A stretch of 50,270 nucleotides of DNA from Thermomucor indicae-seudaticae (lineage: Eukaryota > Mucoromycota > Mucoromycetes > Mucorales > Lichtheimiaceae): assembly GCA_000787465.1 (NCBI GenBank), contig JSYX01000223.1:1-50270 (forward strand), in the 5' to 3' direction. This document shows positions 10,186-23,726 of the stretch, in pieces. The first letter of the stretch is position 1, and the number at the start of each line of letters is the position of its first letter. Below the pieces are notes generated by a model that saw only the letters and a program-made list of their open reading frames with translations, made no database searches and was not told the DNA's origin. A program made the position numbers and the translations under genes.

Positions 10186-12240
10186 ATGGAATCCGAAACG
10201 TCGCATCAGTTTAGTTCACCGGCCAGGGTTTCAGCCTTGACCGCATCACTTTGCAATCAGACCATTGCTCGAAATTCAAACAATGGAGCGAATGGATCAG
10301 CAGCCTCAATGCCCAGTGCCGGCGACCTGAAATGCATTAAAGCCGATCTAGAGCAATTGTTGCCACAGACAGAAAATCGACTGCGCGATCTACAGCATGA
10401 ATTGGCCAATTTAGAAAAGATGAAAATCAGTGATGGTATGCGTGACCAAGTGTATGAGGATTATCAATGATCTCGGTCTTTATTCGAACGGTCTAGGGTC
10501 TAGTGATAACGACAGCAGCGGCAGTAACAATGGTTCCGGAGGAAAAAATGTCGACGTAATGATGCGGATAAAGCAAGAGTCATCTTTGGATGGTAAAAAC
10601 TGGGTTTGCATAAAAGTTTAGTTGGTTACTCAGACAGCCATTTTTGATGTCTTTAGACGATCAGTCTTCGCTCAGACAAACGTAAGTAAGAAAAACAGGA
10701 GATATCCTTTGCAACGTTCAGAAACTGATATGGGAGTTCGCAGACGACGAAGACGGCGGGACAGTTCAGGAGACGAAACGGATACAGGTAAAGAGAGAGA
10801 GAGTGAGAGAGATTTCCACAGTGGGGATTGTTAACTCATGTTCCCCTCCTCCCCCTCAGCAAATCAAACACCGAATGAGCAGCCTCATCACATTGTAAAG
10901 ATGAAAAAAGTCGATGGCGTGTCTTCTACAAGTCGTAGCATGTCACCACCACCTTCTTCTTCTTCTTCCGAGGTAGATACAATGAGCCCTCTTTTTGGAT
11001 CGAGTATCAGGCAACCTGATCCCCCTCTGTATAGAAACGGAAAAAGAAATCTCGTTCTAATAACGGCGATACCCAAGGAAAACATCCGAAAGCCAAGGCA
11101 TCTACACCAAAAGACAATGATGTCGATTTTGTGCGAGTGAAGCCAAAAGATCAAGTACCTATAGCGACTTTTTGGTCCTATGTTGAGCCATATTTGCGAC
11201 CACTCACAGAAGATGACCGCAAATTTTTGACAGAAAAGGTGAGTATAATGCCATCGTTATCACGGCAAGCCTAACCGTTTGGATAAGGGTGATATGGGAC
11301 TGCCATTTTTGATCCCGCCATTGGGGAGGCATTATAAAGAGGTCTGGGCTGAAGAAGATAAAAGTCTGATGTTAGGAAGGAAATCGCCCGGACCTCGACG
11401 GGAAGATACAATGGATAGCAATGCTGGAGAAGACGTGCCAAAGCCCAAGAAACCAGCAGCAAGATATCTGCGTCCTGGTGAACCACTGACTGAGGACTAT
11501 TTATTGACCGAAGATCTCAGTTGTGGAAGTCTGGCTGAACGCTTGCTTAGCAGCTTGGTTATTGAAGATGTCGTGGACCCGGAGGAGCTGAAGGATGTCA
11601 TGGCCAATGAAGATGACGATACCGACCAGATGGACATGGATTCAGTATCATCATCCTCTTCGCAGATGGAAGGACGAACGGTGTTGGAACTATCATCTGA
11701 ACCATCGGAAGAAATCGTCGAGTTTGAAGAACGACTAATGCAGGAGTTACGGTATGCAGGCTTATTCGGCGATGACGATGTAAGTCTTTGTGTGATGCGC
11801 TAAACTGCTATCGAATATATAAACTTGGGTTTGATTGTTAGATTGATTGGAATGCTCGAGAAGACGACGAGATATGTGCTGAGCTGCGACGGCTAGGACG
11901 CGAACTGGAGGAACAGGTGAAAGTGAACGAATTTCGGAAGAAACGGTTGTTGGAAGTGGTGGATCGGCAACTGCAATACGAGCAATATCAGTATTACTTG
12001 AACATACTGGATTCCCAAGTCGAGCAATGTTATATGAAACGATTCCGTCTTCAAAAGTCAAAGAAGCGCAAAGCCGGTTCAGCGCCCAAGGGGACACTCT
12101 CTGAAAACGCAGTGAACGCAATGGAAAAGCGGCGAGCATGGCTAAAACTGGAACCCGTCTTTCGTGACTCCAATCTAGTTATGCCCAAAAAGTCAATCTA
12201 TGCCACCGAAGAAGAAGAAGGAGAAGACCGGAAAAAGTGA
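10186..12240 (+). CDS. ADA3/NGG1, SAGA histone acetyltransferase module subunit
   Basis: Transcriptional adaptor of the SAGA/ADA complex in the nucleus, which links Gcn5 to its substrate nucleosome. Eight phase-consistent exons were assembled: 10186-10451, 10504-10592, 10657-10681, 10744-10787, 10860-10972, 11035-11238, 11288-11779 and 11842-12240, giving 543 residues. An N-terminal coiled coil (LEQLLPQTENRLRDLQHELA) is followed by basic and serine-rich linkers. The family signature comes next: FWSYVEPYLRPLTEDDRKFL, then GDMGLPFLIPPLGRHYKEVW, AEED and PLTEDYLLTEDLSCGSLAER. The C-terminal helices (REDDEICAELRRLGREL onward) end in a basic tail with WLKLEPVF. The small exons 3 and 4 (25 and 44 nt) are the least certain, although branch points (CTGAT) and phase agree. 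Confidence 0.88.
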
Positions 12241-12809
12241 AATGTGTGTAATATAGCAGCAGCTGTTAATGCCGCAAAGGCGCCATATACCCCCCCTCAC
12301 GCACTTGTGTGTTATGTAAAATAAAAAGAAAGGTGTGCCAGACACTGACTGTCAGCAAGTGATATGGGCAACGTCTTTCATCGGTTACCAAAGGTACCGA
12401 TCCTAAGATTTCTATGAGAACGGTTGGGCTATGTCGACGATCCATGAGTTGTTGAGCCTAGGCTACAGGACGAGACGAGCGTGGTTGAGTCGAAAGTGAC
12501 GTAGGAAGCCGTAGCGTCGAGGACTGTCGAGGATAACTAAAGATCAAATTCGAGAATTATCTCGAGGCAACAAGCGTCATGGAGTCATTGCGGCTGAACA
12601 GGGTCACTCGGATAAACTTCAACTGGAATGCCTGCGTTGTGGTCGCAGCACAGCAAACAGTCTCTTCAAAACAAACAGATGTTGTGATATCCTTGGAAAG
12701 GCAACAGACTTGCAAGCCACCGGTGTTCATCCTGTCCTGTAAAGTGACTTGTCTATTTACGGGCGTGTTTTCGGGCCCTGCTTTGGGAGAGTGCAATCGA
12801 TTCCCGACC
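12241..12809. other. Intergenic, upstream of the uS9m gene
   Basis: An open frame runs in phase through 12579-12809 into the uS9m coding region, but it does not resemble a targeting sequence. The ATG at 12810 is therefore preferred. Nothing else recognised. Confidence 0.35.
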
Positions 12810-14017
12810 ATGAATTCGCTTCTGCTGCGCAGAGGCATAGCCCATAGCATCAGCAAGTCGTTGTGCTCAGCAGCGCGCACAGGCTTTCTAGCATCAACAA
12901 CAACGGCACCCAATTTTGGAAGAACACGTTTTGCGAGTACGACGTCCTCCTTTCGACGAGAAGACGACTTTTACGAAATTCGTGAGAAGCCCCAATCGCT
13001 TTCTTATTTTACCGGCAACTACAAGTACAATGACCTTTTAATCGAGCTTGACGGGCTCTACAAGCAGTACGAGGACTGGCGAGGCGATCTTGGTCCATTA
13101 CCTCCACCGCCAACGAATTTAGAGGAACACTTGCTGGCCGAAATGAAGGCGAATGCTGGTGGTGGTGAGGGAGAAGAAGGAACCGCTTCTACCGCCGCCG
13201 CTGCTGCTGCTGCCGCGGCCGCCGAGGGCCATTCATGGAAATTATGCGACAAAATGTCACAGATGCTCGGGATCCCACTCAAAACGTCGCAGTGGCGCAA
13301 AATCGTGATTCATTTGAACAAGCTGGCGTCGTTGCCCAAGCCGTTACCGGAAGCTGTGGAAAAGGTGCTGGAACCGTACCGACGCGTGGATGCGGCGACG
13401 TTGGAGCGCCAAGCGGGCCAGAAGAAGACGCTGGACGAACTTGGTCGTGCGTACGCTGTGGGCCGGCGAAAGGAGTCGAGCGCGCGGTGCTGGGTGGTGG
13501 AAGGTGACGGACAGGTGCGTGTGAATGGACAGACGCTCGAAGAGTACTTTCAGCGGTCCGTGGACCGTGACGAGGTGCTGTTGCCTCTCGAGGCAACCGA
13601 GAACAGAGACCGGTATAACGTCTGGGCCATCGTCGAAGGCGGTGGCAGTACAGGTTGGGTTGCCTATTCTTTTTTTTGTCACAAGAAATTGTGATACTGA
13701 ACCGAAATCTAGGTCAGGCGCAAGCTATCAAGTTGGGTATTGGTCGTGCCCTATTGATTCACGACCAGGAACTGAAACCGACATTACGTAAAGGTGGGGT
13801 TTGTTTGTCATGACATTTTGTTTCTTATTTTCGTAAACTGATTAATCCATGTATGCATCCAGCTGGTTGCATCACTCGTGATCCAAGAGTAGTCGAACGT
13901 AAAAAGGAGGGTCAGCGGAAGGCTCGTGCAAAGTATACCTGGTATGTCCCAAAAACAAAAAAGCCTTGCTATGTGAAGCTGTCATTAACACATTGATCAA
14001 ACAGGGTCAAGCGTTAA
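12810..14017 (+). CDS. MRPS9: Mitochondrial small-subunit ribosomal protein uS9m
   Basis: Component of the mitoribosome small subunit that reaches the decoding site with its C-terminal tail. Exons 12810-13653, 13713-13793, 13863-13941 and 14005-14017 (the last only 13 nt) give 338 residues. The N-terminus has arginines and alanines and no acids (MNSLLLRRGIAHSISKSL), as expected for a mitochondrial presequence. The uS9 core starts at RAYAVGRRKESSARCWV and continues with GQVRVNGQTLEEYF, then GGGSTGQAQAIKLGIGRALL, and ends RDPRVVERKKEGQRKARA plus KYTWVKR, the expected basic C-terminal tail. An interrupted run of about eleven alanines lies near residue 130-142. An upstream in-frame open stretch reaches 12579, but the ATG at 12810 fits a presequence better. 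Confidence 0.92.
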
Positions 14018-15085
14018 AAAACATTATCAATCATCCTTGTACATTTTCTATTCTCCATCTGATAGAACAACATTTGTATGCTTTTTTCCTCGGACGTTCG
14101 GCTCTCTTGCGCGCGTAGAGAAATAGAATACTCGTAATTTGTAAAGATATGATATGCGATGGCTACTGTACCAGCCATTCCCCTGTCAGCTGCAGTTGTG
14201 CGCCTTGATTTAGTTCGGCTCAATGACATACACTGAATTGCTCGGTTTTAGACAGATTTATTTGGTAATTATTGCATTGGGCAATTAAGGTTTGCTGCAA
14301 GAAATACGTTTCAGGCCAGTCTGTCCAATTGGCTGGCTTCGCGGGGACTGCTTAAAATTTACTGTAAAAAAAGGGGGCCTTCATCTTTTTTTGACAGCAT
14401 GTCAATTGCCAGAAAGAAAGATCTTGAGCTTGATATCATCTTGCCGCTTGGGCACTATTTTCATATTAACGCTAACCCATGTCTTGTCGAAAAATAGGAA
14501 CTGCTTCTTCGACTGAGGAAACGTCTCGAGATCCATGCATATGTTTCCTCTTTCGCACTGTAGGCACTAAATGAAATGCATGAGGAATGCTTTGTGTGTT
14601 AATGGCTAATTCAATACGAAGACGTACAAGTTGCAGAAATTCAACTTCTAAGGCGCAACTCACTTTTTCCTGAGAGATACAAGACAAAGGCACGAAGAAG
14701 AAAGGGCTAAAGTCTAGCCAGTAAAATGTATTAAAGTGGTCAAGTGCTAACCAATAGGGTTCTTCACTGTAAATTGATTTCTGCTTTATGTTCACTTTTT
14801 GATTTCAGATCCCGAACCAATCATATAGGAGGACGTAAAATGGAATTGAAGCTTACCGTGAACACTTTATTAAGTAATTCGTCACACACAAGAACTCGCG
14901 GCCTCACTTTGTTGTAAAATACTATTTAGGACGAAGCAACTTGTGCTTTTTTAAGCCGGGCTGCTTTACTTGTAGTGCGTACGAAAACCTTCCCCACGAG
15001 GTACATATCTTGTAACTGTGTCTGTTTCTTTCGGGCGCTGTTCGAACAATGCGTAAATGGTTAGATACACAATCTATTTGTTTTC
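14018..15085. other. Intergenic, 1.07 kb, no gene recognised
   Basis: Short open stretches on both strands show no known domain or splice pattern. The right part should contain the PKA promoter and leader. No repeat was noticed. Confidence 0.4.
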
Positions 15086-16752
<1,667 letters not shown>

Positions 16753-17158
16753 TATTCCTTCTTCTCCTACTCTTATTATTATTACTACTACTAAAAAAGC
16801 CAGTGCAATCTGGCGTGCAATTCATTTTCTCCCAAATAATGTGAGTGAAATAAACCGTGTCTCGGTGTTATTCCTTCCTTGTCATGCGATATATTAATCT
16901 GTGTACTCGCAATGCAGCGGACACTATAGATAGCGCTTCCTTAGTTGAGAATATACCATTAACTGTAGGTTCCCATATGAAAACGACAAGTGGTTTGCAA
17001 CAAGCCATTTTTGTTTGTTATGCTCAATGCTTGGCGACAGTTCTCTGTGTCTAAAAAAATTTCGCATCCGAAAGAGAAAAAAAAGTGCCGCAGGAACACT
17101 TTTTGAAACATAAAAAGTAGAACTTGAACCCGATCTTGGTCTGATCGGCTACTTGGGC
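16753..17158. other. Intergenic between PKA and RRP12
   Basis: AT-rich, with ATT/ACT triplet runs near 16765-16800. No coding signal assigned. Confidence 0.35.
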
Positions 17159-20100
17159 ATGGAGGCCAAATTCAACAAAATCAGAAGCCAGATAAATTCC
17201 AAGCTGGAGAATCAGAAGCTGGTAATGAGTTGCATTGTAGTTTAATGTCTGTCGATCTGACGATCTTTATAGTATGCTTCGACTCTTATAGCCATAGAAG
17301 AGGTATATCGACGATTTGGAAACAGAAGGCGTAGACACGTAATTGACATGTTGAACAATAGACCATACAGAGTCAGAATGGCAAACTTTGTCCGGTAGCT
17401 TATTTCGGTGCTATTGTACGTCTATGCTGCCCTGCCCTGAGCGTATTCGCTGGTTTATTTAACCCACCTCGCGTATATAGATGACGACCCTGCAAGCGAC
17501 TGCATCCGATAACGCAGTGACTGGAGCACTATTATATCTATTGTGCGATGTTTTGCCCGAGTAGGTTTCATAAGCCCATTTTTTTTGTTTTCGACAATTA
17601 ATTCATTTCGATTTAAAGTTTGCCACAGCCGGTATTGAGATCAAAGTTTTTGGACGTTGTACCGATCCTGGAACGCGTGTATGCAGAACACCAGAACGAA
17701 CAACCGATTGTCCGATCGATTGTGAGCTGTCTGCAGGAGCTCCTGGTTAACCAGGATGCGAATGCTTGGAGTATGCCGACCACGAAGAAAGCCTACCATG
17801 TACTGCTCGTATTGAGTGCAAATGCCTCCCCAAAGGTAAAATAAACTAAAGAGAGAGAGAATTTCTGGGTCTGCTCATGTTGTAAGCGTAGGCTCGTAAA
17901 GCTGCACAAGATGCTGTCCGCAAGATTCTTTCACATCCACCACCGCCAACCATTGTACACCCAGCTGCAGGAATGACAGCCGAAGCTATCCTTCGTGTAC
18001 TCCACGAAACAACTGCGGCAGATCAGCATGCTGCACAGCAAATTCTGGCTCTGTTACAAACCATTATTCCTTATTGGCCTCCTTATGTATGTCCGTCACG
18101 TATCCACCTGCTTGGATTGGATACTTATCCCTTCTCTGTAGCAATTTGCGGCTCTGTGTCAAATACTTCTTCAGCTTCCAAAGTTCAACAATATTTTCTT
18201 GACGAAAGCTACGTTTGGAGTCTTTGAAGCCCTGTTTGATGCGGAAGAAACGGATATTGACGAGGAAAAACTGGCATCGCTGTTATCGGTATGACTACTA
18301 GTAAATATCGGCCATATTAAATGAAATGCGCTCATAATGCAATCGAAATATAGATGGTTTGCGAGATGAAGCCGGCAGCGATCGATGGACGGTTACTCCC
18401 CGCATGGCTTCTGATGATCAGCAAAGCATTTTCTGTGTATGCCAGAATGAATCCAGCTCGATGTGGATTAGAAATAGCTCCAGTGTTCTGCACTATATTC
18501 AATGACTTGCAACTGGAGTCGCCCAGCTATTCACAGGTTGCCAACTGTCTTTGCACACTGGTCAAGAACTGTATTACAGACGACATGATTGCTCAGTGCA
18601 GCCGTGGCGAGACGAACGGTTTGAACAAGATCATTGAAGCTGCTGAGGGTGGCCTTAGCATCCACTTTCAGGCTGCTTGGTCCGATGTGATGCGTGTTCA
18701 TCAGGCTCTTTTCCAGCGCCTCCATCATGCAGCGGCACCTCTCATGGATGGTTGCGTGGCCCTTTTGGGAGAACTTCGTTTGGCACCAGCAGACGCATAC
18801 AAGGATCAGCTCGACAAAACGCTTGGTGCCGCTGTAGCAGCGATGGGTCCAGAGCATTTCCTGTCCATTCTCCCGCTGAACCTTGAACCCGCATCTTCTT
18901 CGGACGTCGGACGTGCGTTCTTGCTTCCTCTGCTCAAGGTGTACACGAGCAATACCAATCTGGGCTATTTCGTCAACGTACTGTTGCCACTGGCCGACCG
19001 CCTTGCTGAGCGAGCTAAGGCTGCTGCTGAAAAGGAACTATCTATGCAAGCCAAGATCTATGAAACATTGGTGAATCAGATCTGGAGTCTCGCTCCTGGG
19101 TTTTGCACGCTCCCAACCGACTTGCGGAGCGCATTTACGAATGAAGTGGCCGAGCGGTTTAGCACAGTCTTGTATTCCCAGCCTGAACTACGGCCGACCA
19201 TTGCGCAGGCTTTACAGCTTTTAGTCGAGAAAAATCGGGCCCTGAGCACATCTGAAAAAACCGACGACGACATCCGCAAAGAGTATCGTCTTACGAAACA
19301 AGATGCGATCGAAAACCTGCAGTATCTCAGCAATTTCAGTGTCAACTATCTCGCTGTTTTCTTTAACGTATTTAGCACCATTCCACCTGCCTATCGTGGT
19401 TTCCTGGCTGACGTGATTAAGGTCTATTTAAGCATTGCCAGCTCTGAGGTAGGTCGTACTTACTGGTATTATTTAATGGTACAATGTATTGATGACTGAA
19501 TCTGCGCAGGACATTAATGCTACTTTTAAACGAGTCTTGGCCATGTTAAATCAAGCACTGGAAACTCCTGGAGGTGCTGCCAGCAACGGCAGCAGCAGCG
19601 AGACAGCTCCGGCGCCCCTGTCACATACCATGTTGGATTTGATGATCATCATGGTGCCTTTCCTGGATCTGGAATCCTCAGAACTCTTGTATAACGGTGC
19701 AGTTCAAACTTTACTTGGCAAGGAAGATGAACCAGCGCTGCAAAAGAAGGGTTACAAGATCCTTAAACATCTTATCGATTCTTCTGCCAACGGGCTTCAA
19801 GTGGTTTCGGCTAGTATGGAGGAGCTGCAAGTGAAGCTGTTGGACGCAACGGCGACGTGCACGATATCAGCTCGCAAGGATCGCATCAAGGCGTTGCTTG
19901 CCCTTGTGCCTCACTTGCCAGCGTCTGATTTGCATTTCATACCAGCCATTCTTTCTGAAGTAGTGATCTGTACAAAGGACAACAACGAAAAGACGCGTAG
20001 TTTTGCGTTTTCCCTTCTTGTGGAAATGGGCAAGAGGATGAAGCAAGGCGGAGTAGTGCAGAATAGCAAGCTTCAAGGCGTGGACAGCGGTGTCCCAGAT

Positions 20101-21271
20101 GGTTTGTAAAAAGGTGTGCATGGTCAATGAATGCTAACTAACAGAATTTGTCATAGCAAACGCAACGATTTCCGAGTATTTCACAATGGTTACTGCTGGT
20201 CTTGCTGGCACGACGGCGCATATGATTGCAGCTACTATCACGGCGCTTTCGCGTATATTCTATGAATTTAGAGAGGACCTGCCATCTGGATTGGCTTCAG
20301 AACTGTTACAGACTATCAACGTTTTTGTTCCCTCAAATAACCGGGAGATTGCAAGAGCAGCCTTGGGCTACGTCAAAGTCTGCATTGTAGTCTTGGACAA
20401 TGAGACGCTTGAGCCACAAGTCGCAGAGATCGTCGGAAACGTGCTAAAATGCAGCCATCAGACGCGCAATCACTTTAAGCCCAAGATCCGGCATATTTTT
20501 GAACGCTTGATCCGACGATTCAGGTGAGACAACGATCGCTTTTCAAAAGAGGACGGATCTAACCAATTATAACAAAGCTATGAACGGGTATCGGAACTTG
20601 TACCTGAAGACGACAAGAAACTTATTGCCAACATTCAGAAGCGCCGCATGCGTGCTAAGCGCAAGAAAGAGCAAGCCGCTGCTGCTACTATGGATGTGGA
20701 TATGGAAGGCAACAGCACATCATCGAAGAAGGTGGCTAGCGCAGGTTTCCATGACGCATATGAAGAAGTACTATACGGAAGTGAAAGCGAGCTGGATAGC
20801 TCTGAAGGCGAAGATGATGATGAAGAAATGATGGTGGATAATAATAACGCCAAGACGGCGTTGGCCAGTAAAAAGACCAAGAAAAAGCAAAAGCAACATA
20901 CGACAACATTTATTCGAGAAGACGAAGATACTCCACTTGATTTCTTGGACAAGTCAGCATTATCTCGCATTACGTCATCCAAACCAAAGCAACGCAAGAA
21001 GCCAAGCTTGGCCAAATCGGGTCAATTTGATGAAGACGGCCGCCTGATTGTCGTCAGCGAACCATCAACGAAGAAGAATAACAAGAAGGAAGAATCCAGC
21101 GAAGAAGACAACGAAGAAGAAGAGGATTATTACATGGAAGCACAAAAGAGCGAAGATGGATTCATTCGCACGGCACAGAACAAGATTAAATTCAAAAAGA
21201 CGCAAAAGAAGCAGCAGAAACAGAACTTGAAGAAAGGAGCTCAAAAATTGATCAGTCGTAAAAGGCGATAA
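17159..21271 (+). CDS. RRP12: RRP12-like ribosome biogenesis factor (HEAT repeat, NUC173)
   Basis: Large alpha-helical factor needed for maturation and export of pre-ribosomes (mainly pre-40S) in nucleolus and nucleus. Eleven exons were joined in phase: 17159-17221, 17273-17302, 17362-17415, 17481-17560, 17619-17835, 17892-18086, 18142-18288, 18354-19448, 19510-20101, 20157-20523 and 20578-21271, giving 1177 residues, a normal family length. The N-terminus starts MEAKFNKIRSQINSKLENQK. HEAT-like helices follow, including FLDVVPILERVYAEHQNEQP and IVRSIVSCLQELLVN; the NUC173 region contains AWLLMISKAFSVYARMNPAR. Late conserved helices include IARAALGYVKVCIVVLD and FKPKIRHIFERLIRRF. The C-terminal third is acidic patches plus a lysine-rich tail ending SRKRR, as in other RRP12 proteins. 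The first three exons are very small, so automatic annotation may start the gene too late. Confidence 0.92.
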
Positions 21272-21432
21272 AAAAAATAAACTGTGCTGTGTAACCGAAT
21301 GAACAATGCAATAGCTCCGGACACGGGCCGATAATTCACCGTCGAGACGCATTGTACTATTTACTTGAACAAAAAATATATACAGGTAGTGGGTAGGAAT
21401 AGGGAGTACAAAAATTGATGCGATGTGGCGGA

Positions 21433-21826
21433 TTATGAAGGTGGTTGGACCCGAATGTCTTTGCGATAATCCTGATACGAAGGTGGTGGTGCATCTTCTG
21501 GCTTATATACGGGAGGCGGTTGCTGGATATTCGAAATTGTTACTTCATGGGTGGTGCCAGAAGTGCTAGGCTGTCCCCCGTAGGATGGCGTATTGTATTC
21601 GTAATACGATGGTACATATATTCGTATTCCACCTGGTGTTTCATACGCAACTTGAAAAACAAAAAACAGAGCTCATGAGAATTCCTTGCGCTGGAATTAG
21701 CATTTTCCCTAAAGACTTGCCTTCTTGTCGTGCAGCTAATCGTCGCCTTTTTACTGCAAGGTATAATGCCAATAGTAAGAGTAAAACGCATAACACCCAC
21801 AAGATATTGAACGCAATGGCGGACAT
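21433..21826 (-). CDS. Small single-pass membrane protein with two PPxY motifs
   Basis: Exons 21826-21721 and 21650-21433 join in phase and give 107 residues. Residues 4-25 form a hydrophobic membrane segment right at the N-terminus, followed by a strongly basic stop-transfer stretch (KRRRLAAR), so the tail should face the cytosol. The tail is rich in Tyr, Pro and Gly and carries PPVY (81-84) and PPSY (91-94), which are PPxY ligands for WW domains such as those of Rsp5/NEDD4 ubiquitin ligases. By analogy it could be a ligase adaptor at a membrane; that role is inferred. The single intron (21651-21720) uses a GC donor (GCAAGT). In-frame sequence continues upstream but has no ATG before 21826. 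I do not recognise a named family. Confidence 0.72.
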
Positions 21827-21948
21827 GGCAGCAGCCAAGAAACAACAAGAGGAAACAATGGTGGGTCTTACCGTGTGCGCCAAGCCGCCGTTTTAAACTC
21901 CGTGTGTGTTTCTGATTGAGGATCAGAGGCGAGACAACGAAAACAAAC

Positions 21949-23058
21949 ATGGCTGACAGTAATAGCAAGACTGAAAGTAATAATAGCAACCTTCGAACCT
22001 ATCATGGCATTACATACGACATTACGGATCCGAAATTCCAGGGACTTTCACGCAATGCGATCAAGCGATTACTAAGGGAAGAGATTTGGAATGCCACACG
22101 CGAAAAGCGCAACCAATATCAGAAAGAGAAAAAGAAGCAAAAGAATGCTGAACGCAGGAAACTGATTCAAGAGGGCCTGATTCCTGCCCCACCACCAAAA
22201 CGTCCACGACGCGAAGACGTGAGCCCAAGCTCCGTTCAAGTCATTATCGATTGTTCGTTTTCATCCTACATGACACAAAAGGTTGATATATAGAAAAAGA
22301 ACTTGTCTCTTCAACCTGAAGCTCAAAAATTTATTTAGGAAATCAATTCGATGCAAGCTCAATTGGTACGCTGCTACAGTGCCAACCGGTCTGCGCTTCA
22401 TCCGATGCATATCACGATCACATCCTTTGACGAGCCATTAAAAACCGCATTTGAGAAAAAGACATCAAGCTACGTCAACTGGAAAGACGTGGATTTCATT
22501 CAAGAGCCCTATCAAGACAAATTCACCGACAAGTCGAAGCTCATCTACTTGTCGGCGGATTCGGACCAAGTCGCGCACGAGCTCGAAGAGGACAAAATTT
22601 ATATCATTGGAGGCATCGTGGATAAAAATCGACACAAGGTGGCTCAGAAAAGAAAAGACCCAGCGTGTGAGTCATGATGATGATTGACATGGATAGACAG
22701 GGTTTGTGCCAGGATAAAGCGGCAAAACAAGGTATAAGGACAGCACAGCTTCCCATCGGTGAATACATCCAAATGGCGAGTCGCAAGGTCTTGACGGTCA
22801 ATCATGGCAAGTATTCCTATTATCACCAGCGCAAAAAGCATGCCACCTGGTTTTACTCATTCCATACACACAGTCTATGAAATCATGCTAAAGTATCTGG
22901 AATACAAGAACTGGGAAAAGGCGTTTATGGAGATTATTCCACAGCGAAAACTCAAGGATAGCCAACGGCTCAACAACGCTGATGAAAAGTCGCAGGATGA
23001 TGATGAACGGCAGCAAGATGAGAATAACGCTGAAGAACAGCAGAAGGATGCGAATTAG
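21949..23058 (+). CDS. TRM10: tRNA (guanine-N1)-methyltransferase, TRM10 family
   Basis: SAM-dependent SPOUT methyltransferase that modifies purine 9 of tRNA. Exons 21949-22281, 22339-22638, 22701-22806 and 22874-23058 give 307 residues. A basic N-terminal region (REKRNQYQKEKKKQKNAERR) is followed by the SPOUT core: VQVIIDCSFSSYMTQKEI, then SMQAQLVRCYSANR and MHITITSF. Next come KLIYLSADSDQVAHELEEDK and IYIIGGIVDKNRHKGLCQDK, then AKQGIRTAQLPIGEYI and the tail VYEIMLKYLEYKNWEKAFME. The acidic/glutamine-rich end is typical of fungal members. The third intron (22807-22873) has a GC donor; the nearby GT would break the frame. Its stop is only 11 bp from the stop of the convergent coiled-coil gene. 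Confidence 0.93.
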
Positions 23059-23069
23059 AGCTGTACATA

Positions 23070-23452
23070 TTAAACTTCTACGAATTCTGCATCTTCTTCT
23101 TCATCATTATTGTCGCTCCTCCTTGTACTATGTATAACTGGATAGCTAAAATCTCTTCCATCTGTACGGTGTTTGGCTGTTTCTCTACAGGCTGCTTCAA
23201 GCACTGGAAGCTGTTTGCTCCACTCATCCAATTTTGCTGCATATCTCTTGACCGTCGCCTTTTTGAGCTCAACATCCCTCTCCAAAAGCTCAATAGACTG
23301 TTTGTTTCTTGTTAGCGCACCCCACTTTTTGCCCGCCACTTTTCTTTCCAACCTGCCTCATTGAGAGCCAAGGACTGATCACCCAAGGCACGTAAACGGA
23401 TTTCTCGAAGGTTTCGCTCAAGTTCGAGAAATGTCGTCTTGAGTTCGCTCAT
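23070..23452 (-). CDS. Small coiled-coil protein of unknown function
   Basis: Exons 23452-23357 and 23297-23070 join in phase and give 107 residues. Heptad-like helices run through nearly the whole protein (LKTTFLELERNLREIRLR, then SIELLERDVELKKATVKRYA, KLDEWSKQLPVLEAAC), ending in an acidic tail (NNDEEEDAEFVEV). This shape resembles small subunits of kinetochore, tethering or BLOC-like complexes, but I cannot name a family. The intron 23298-23356 uses a GC donor (GCAGGT) with a CTAAC branch point. Without splicing, the first frame stops within about 12 codons, and the alternative GT sites lose the acidic C-terminal frame. The start codon is the first ATG of the frame. Confidence 0.62.
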
Positions 23453-23726
23453 GCTAGCATCAAGCCCACCATCTTGTCAAACCCATCAGCTTGTCGTTCG
23501 TTGTGAATGGTCTCTCTCTCTCTCTGTCAGGTTTCTTTTTTACCGCTTTGTTCTTCTGGCTCGGTGCTGCTTCGTGGATCCGCTAAAATTTGTTCCAAGC
23601 ATGTTTCGAATGTTGTCGAGAGGCGCTGTACGAGATCAGTTAGATTATAGAGGCCATCGTCATGCATAGTTGTGAAAACTGGCTGCGGGCTCGTGACCAT
23701 TTCTGTGTCTGAAAAACTTGTGTCAG

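Noticed and set aside
11762..12139. Antisense open frame over ADA3
   Set aside because: Shadow of the clear ADA3 coding exons.
12579..12809. N-terminal extension of uS9m in the same frame
   Set aside because: Composition is unlike a mitochondrial presequence, whereas the ATG at 12810 begins a good one.
13058..13596. Antisense open frames over uS9m, one with an alanine run
   Set aside because: Mirror of the GC-rich polyalanine part of the sense gene.
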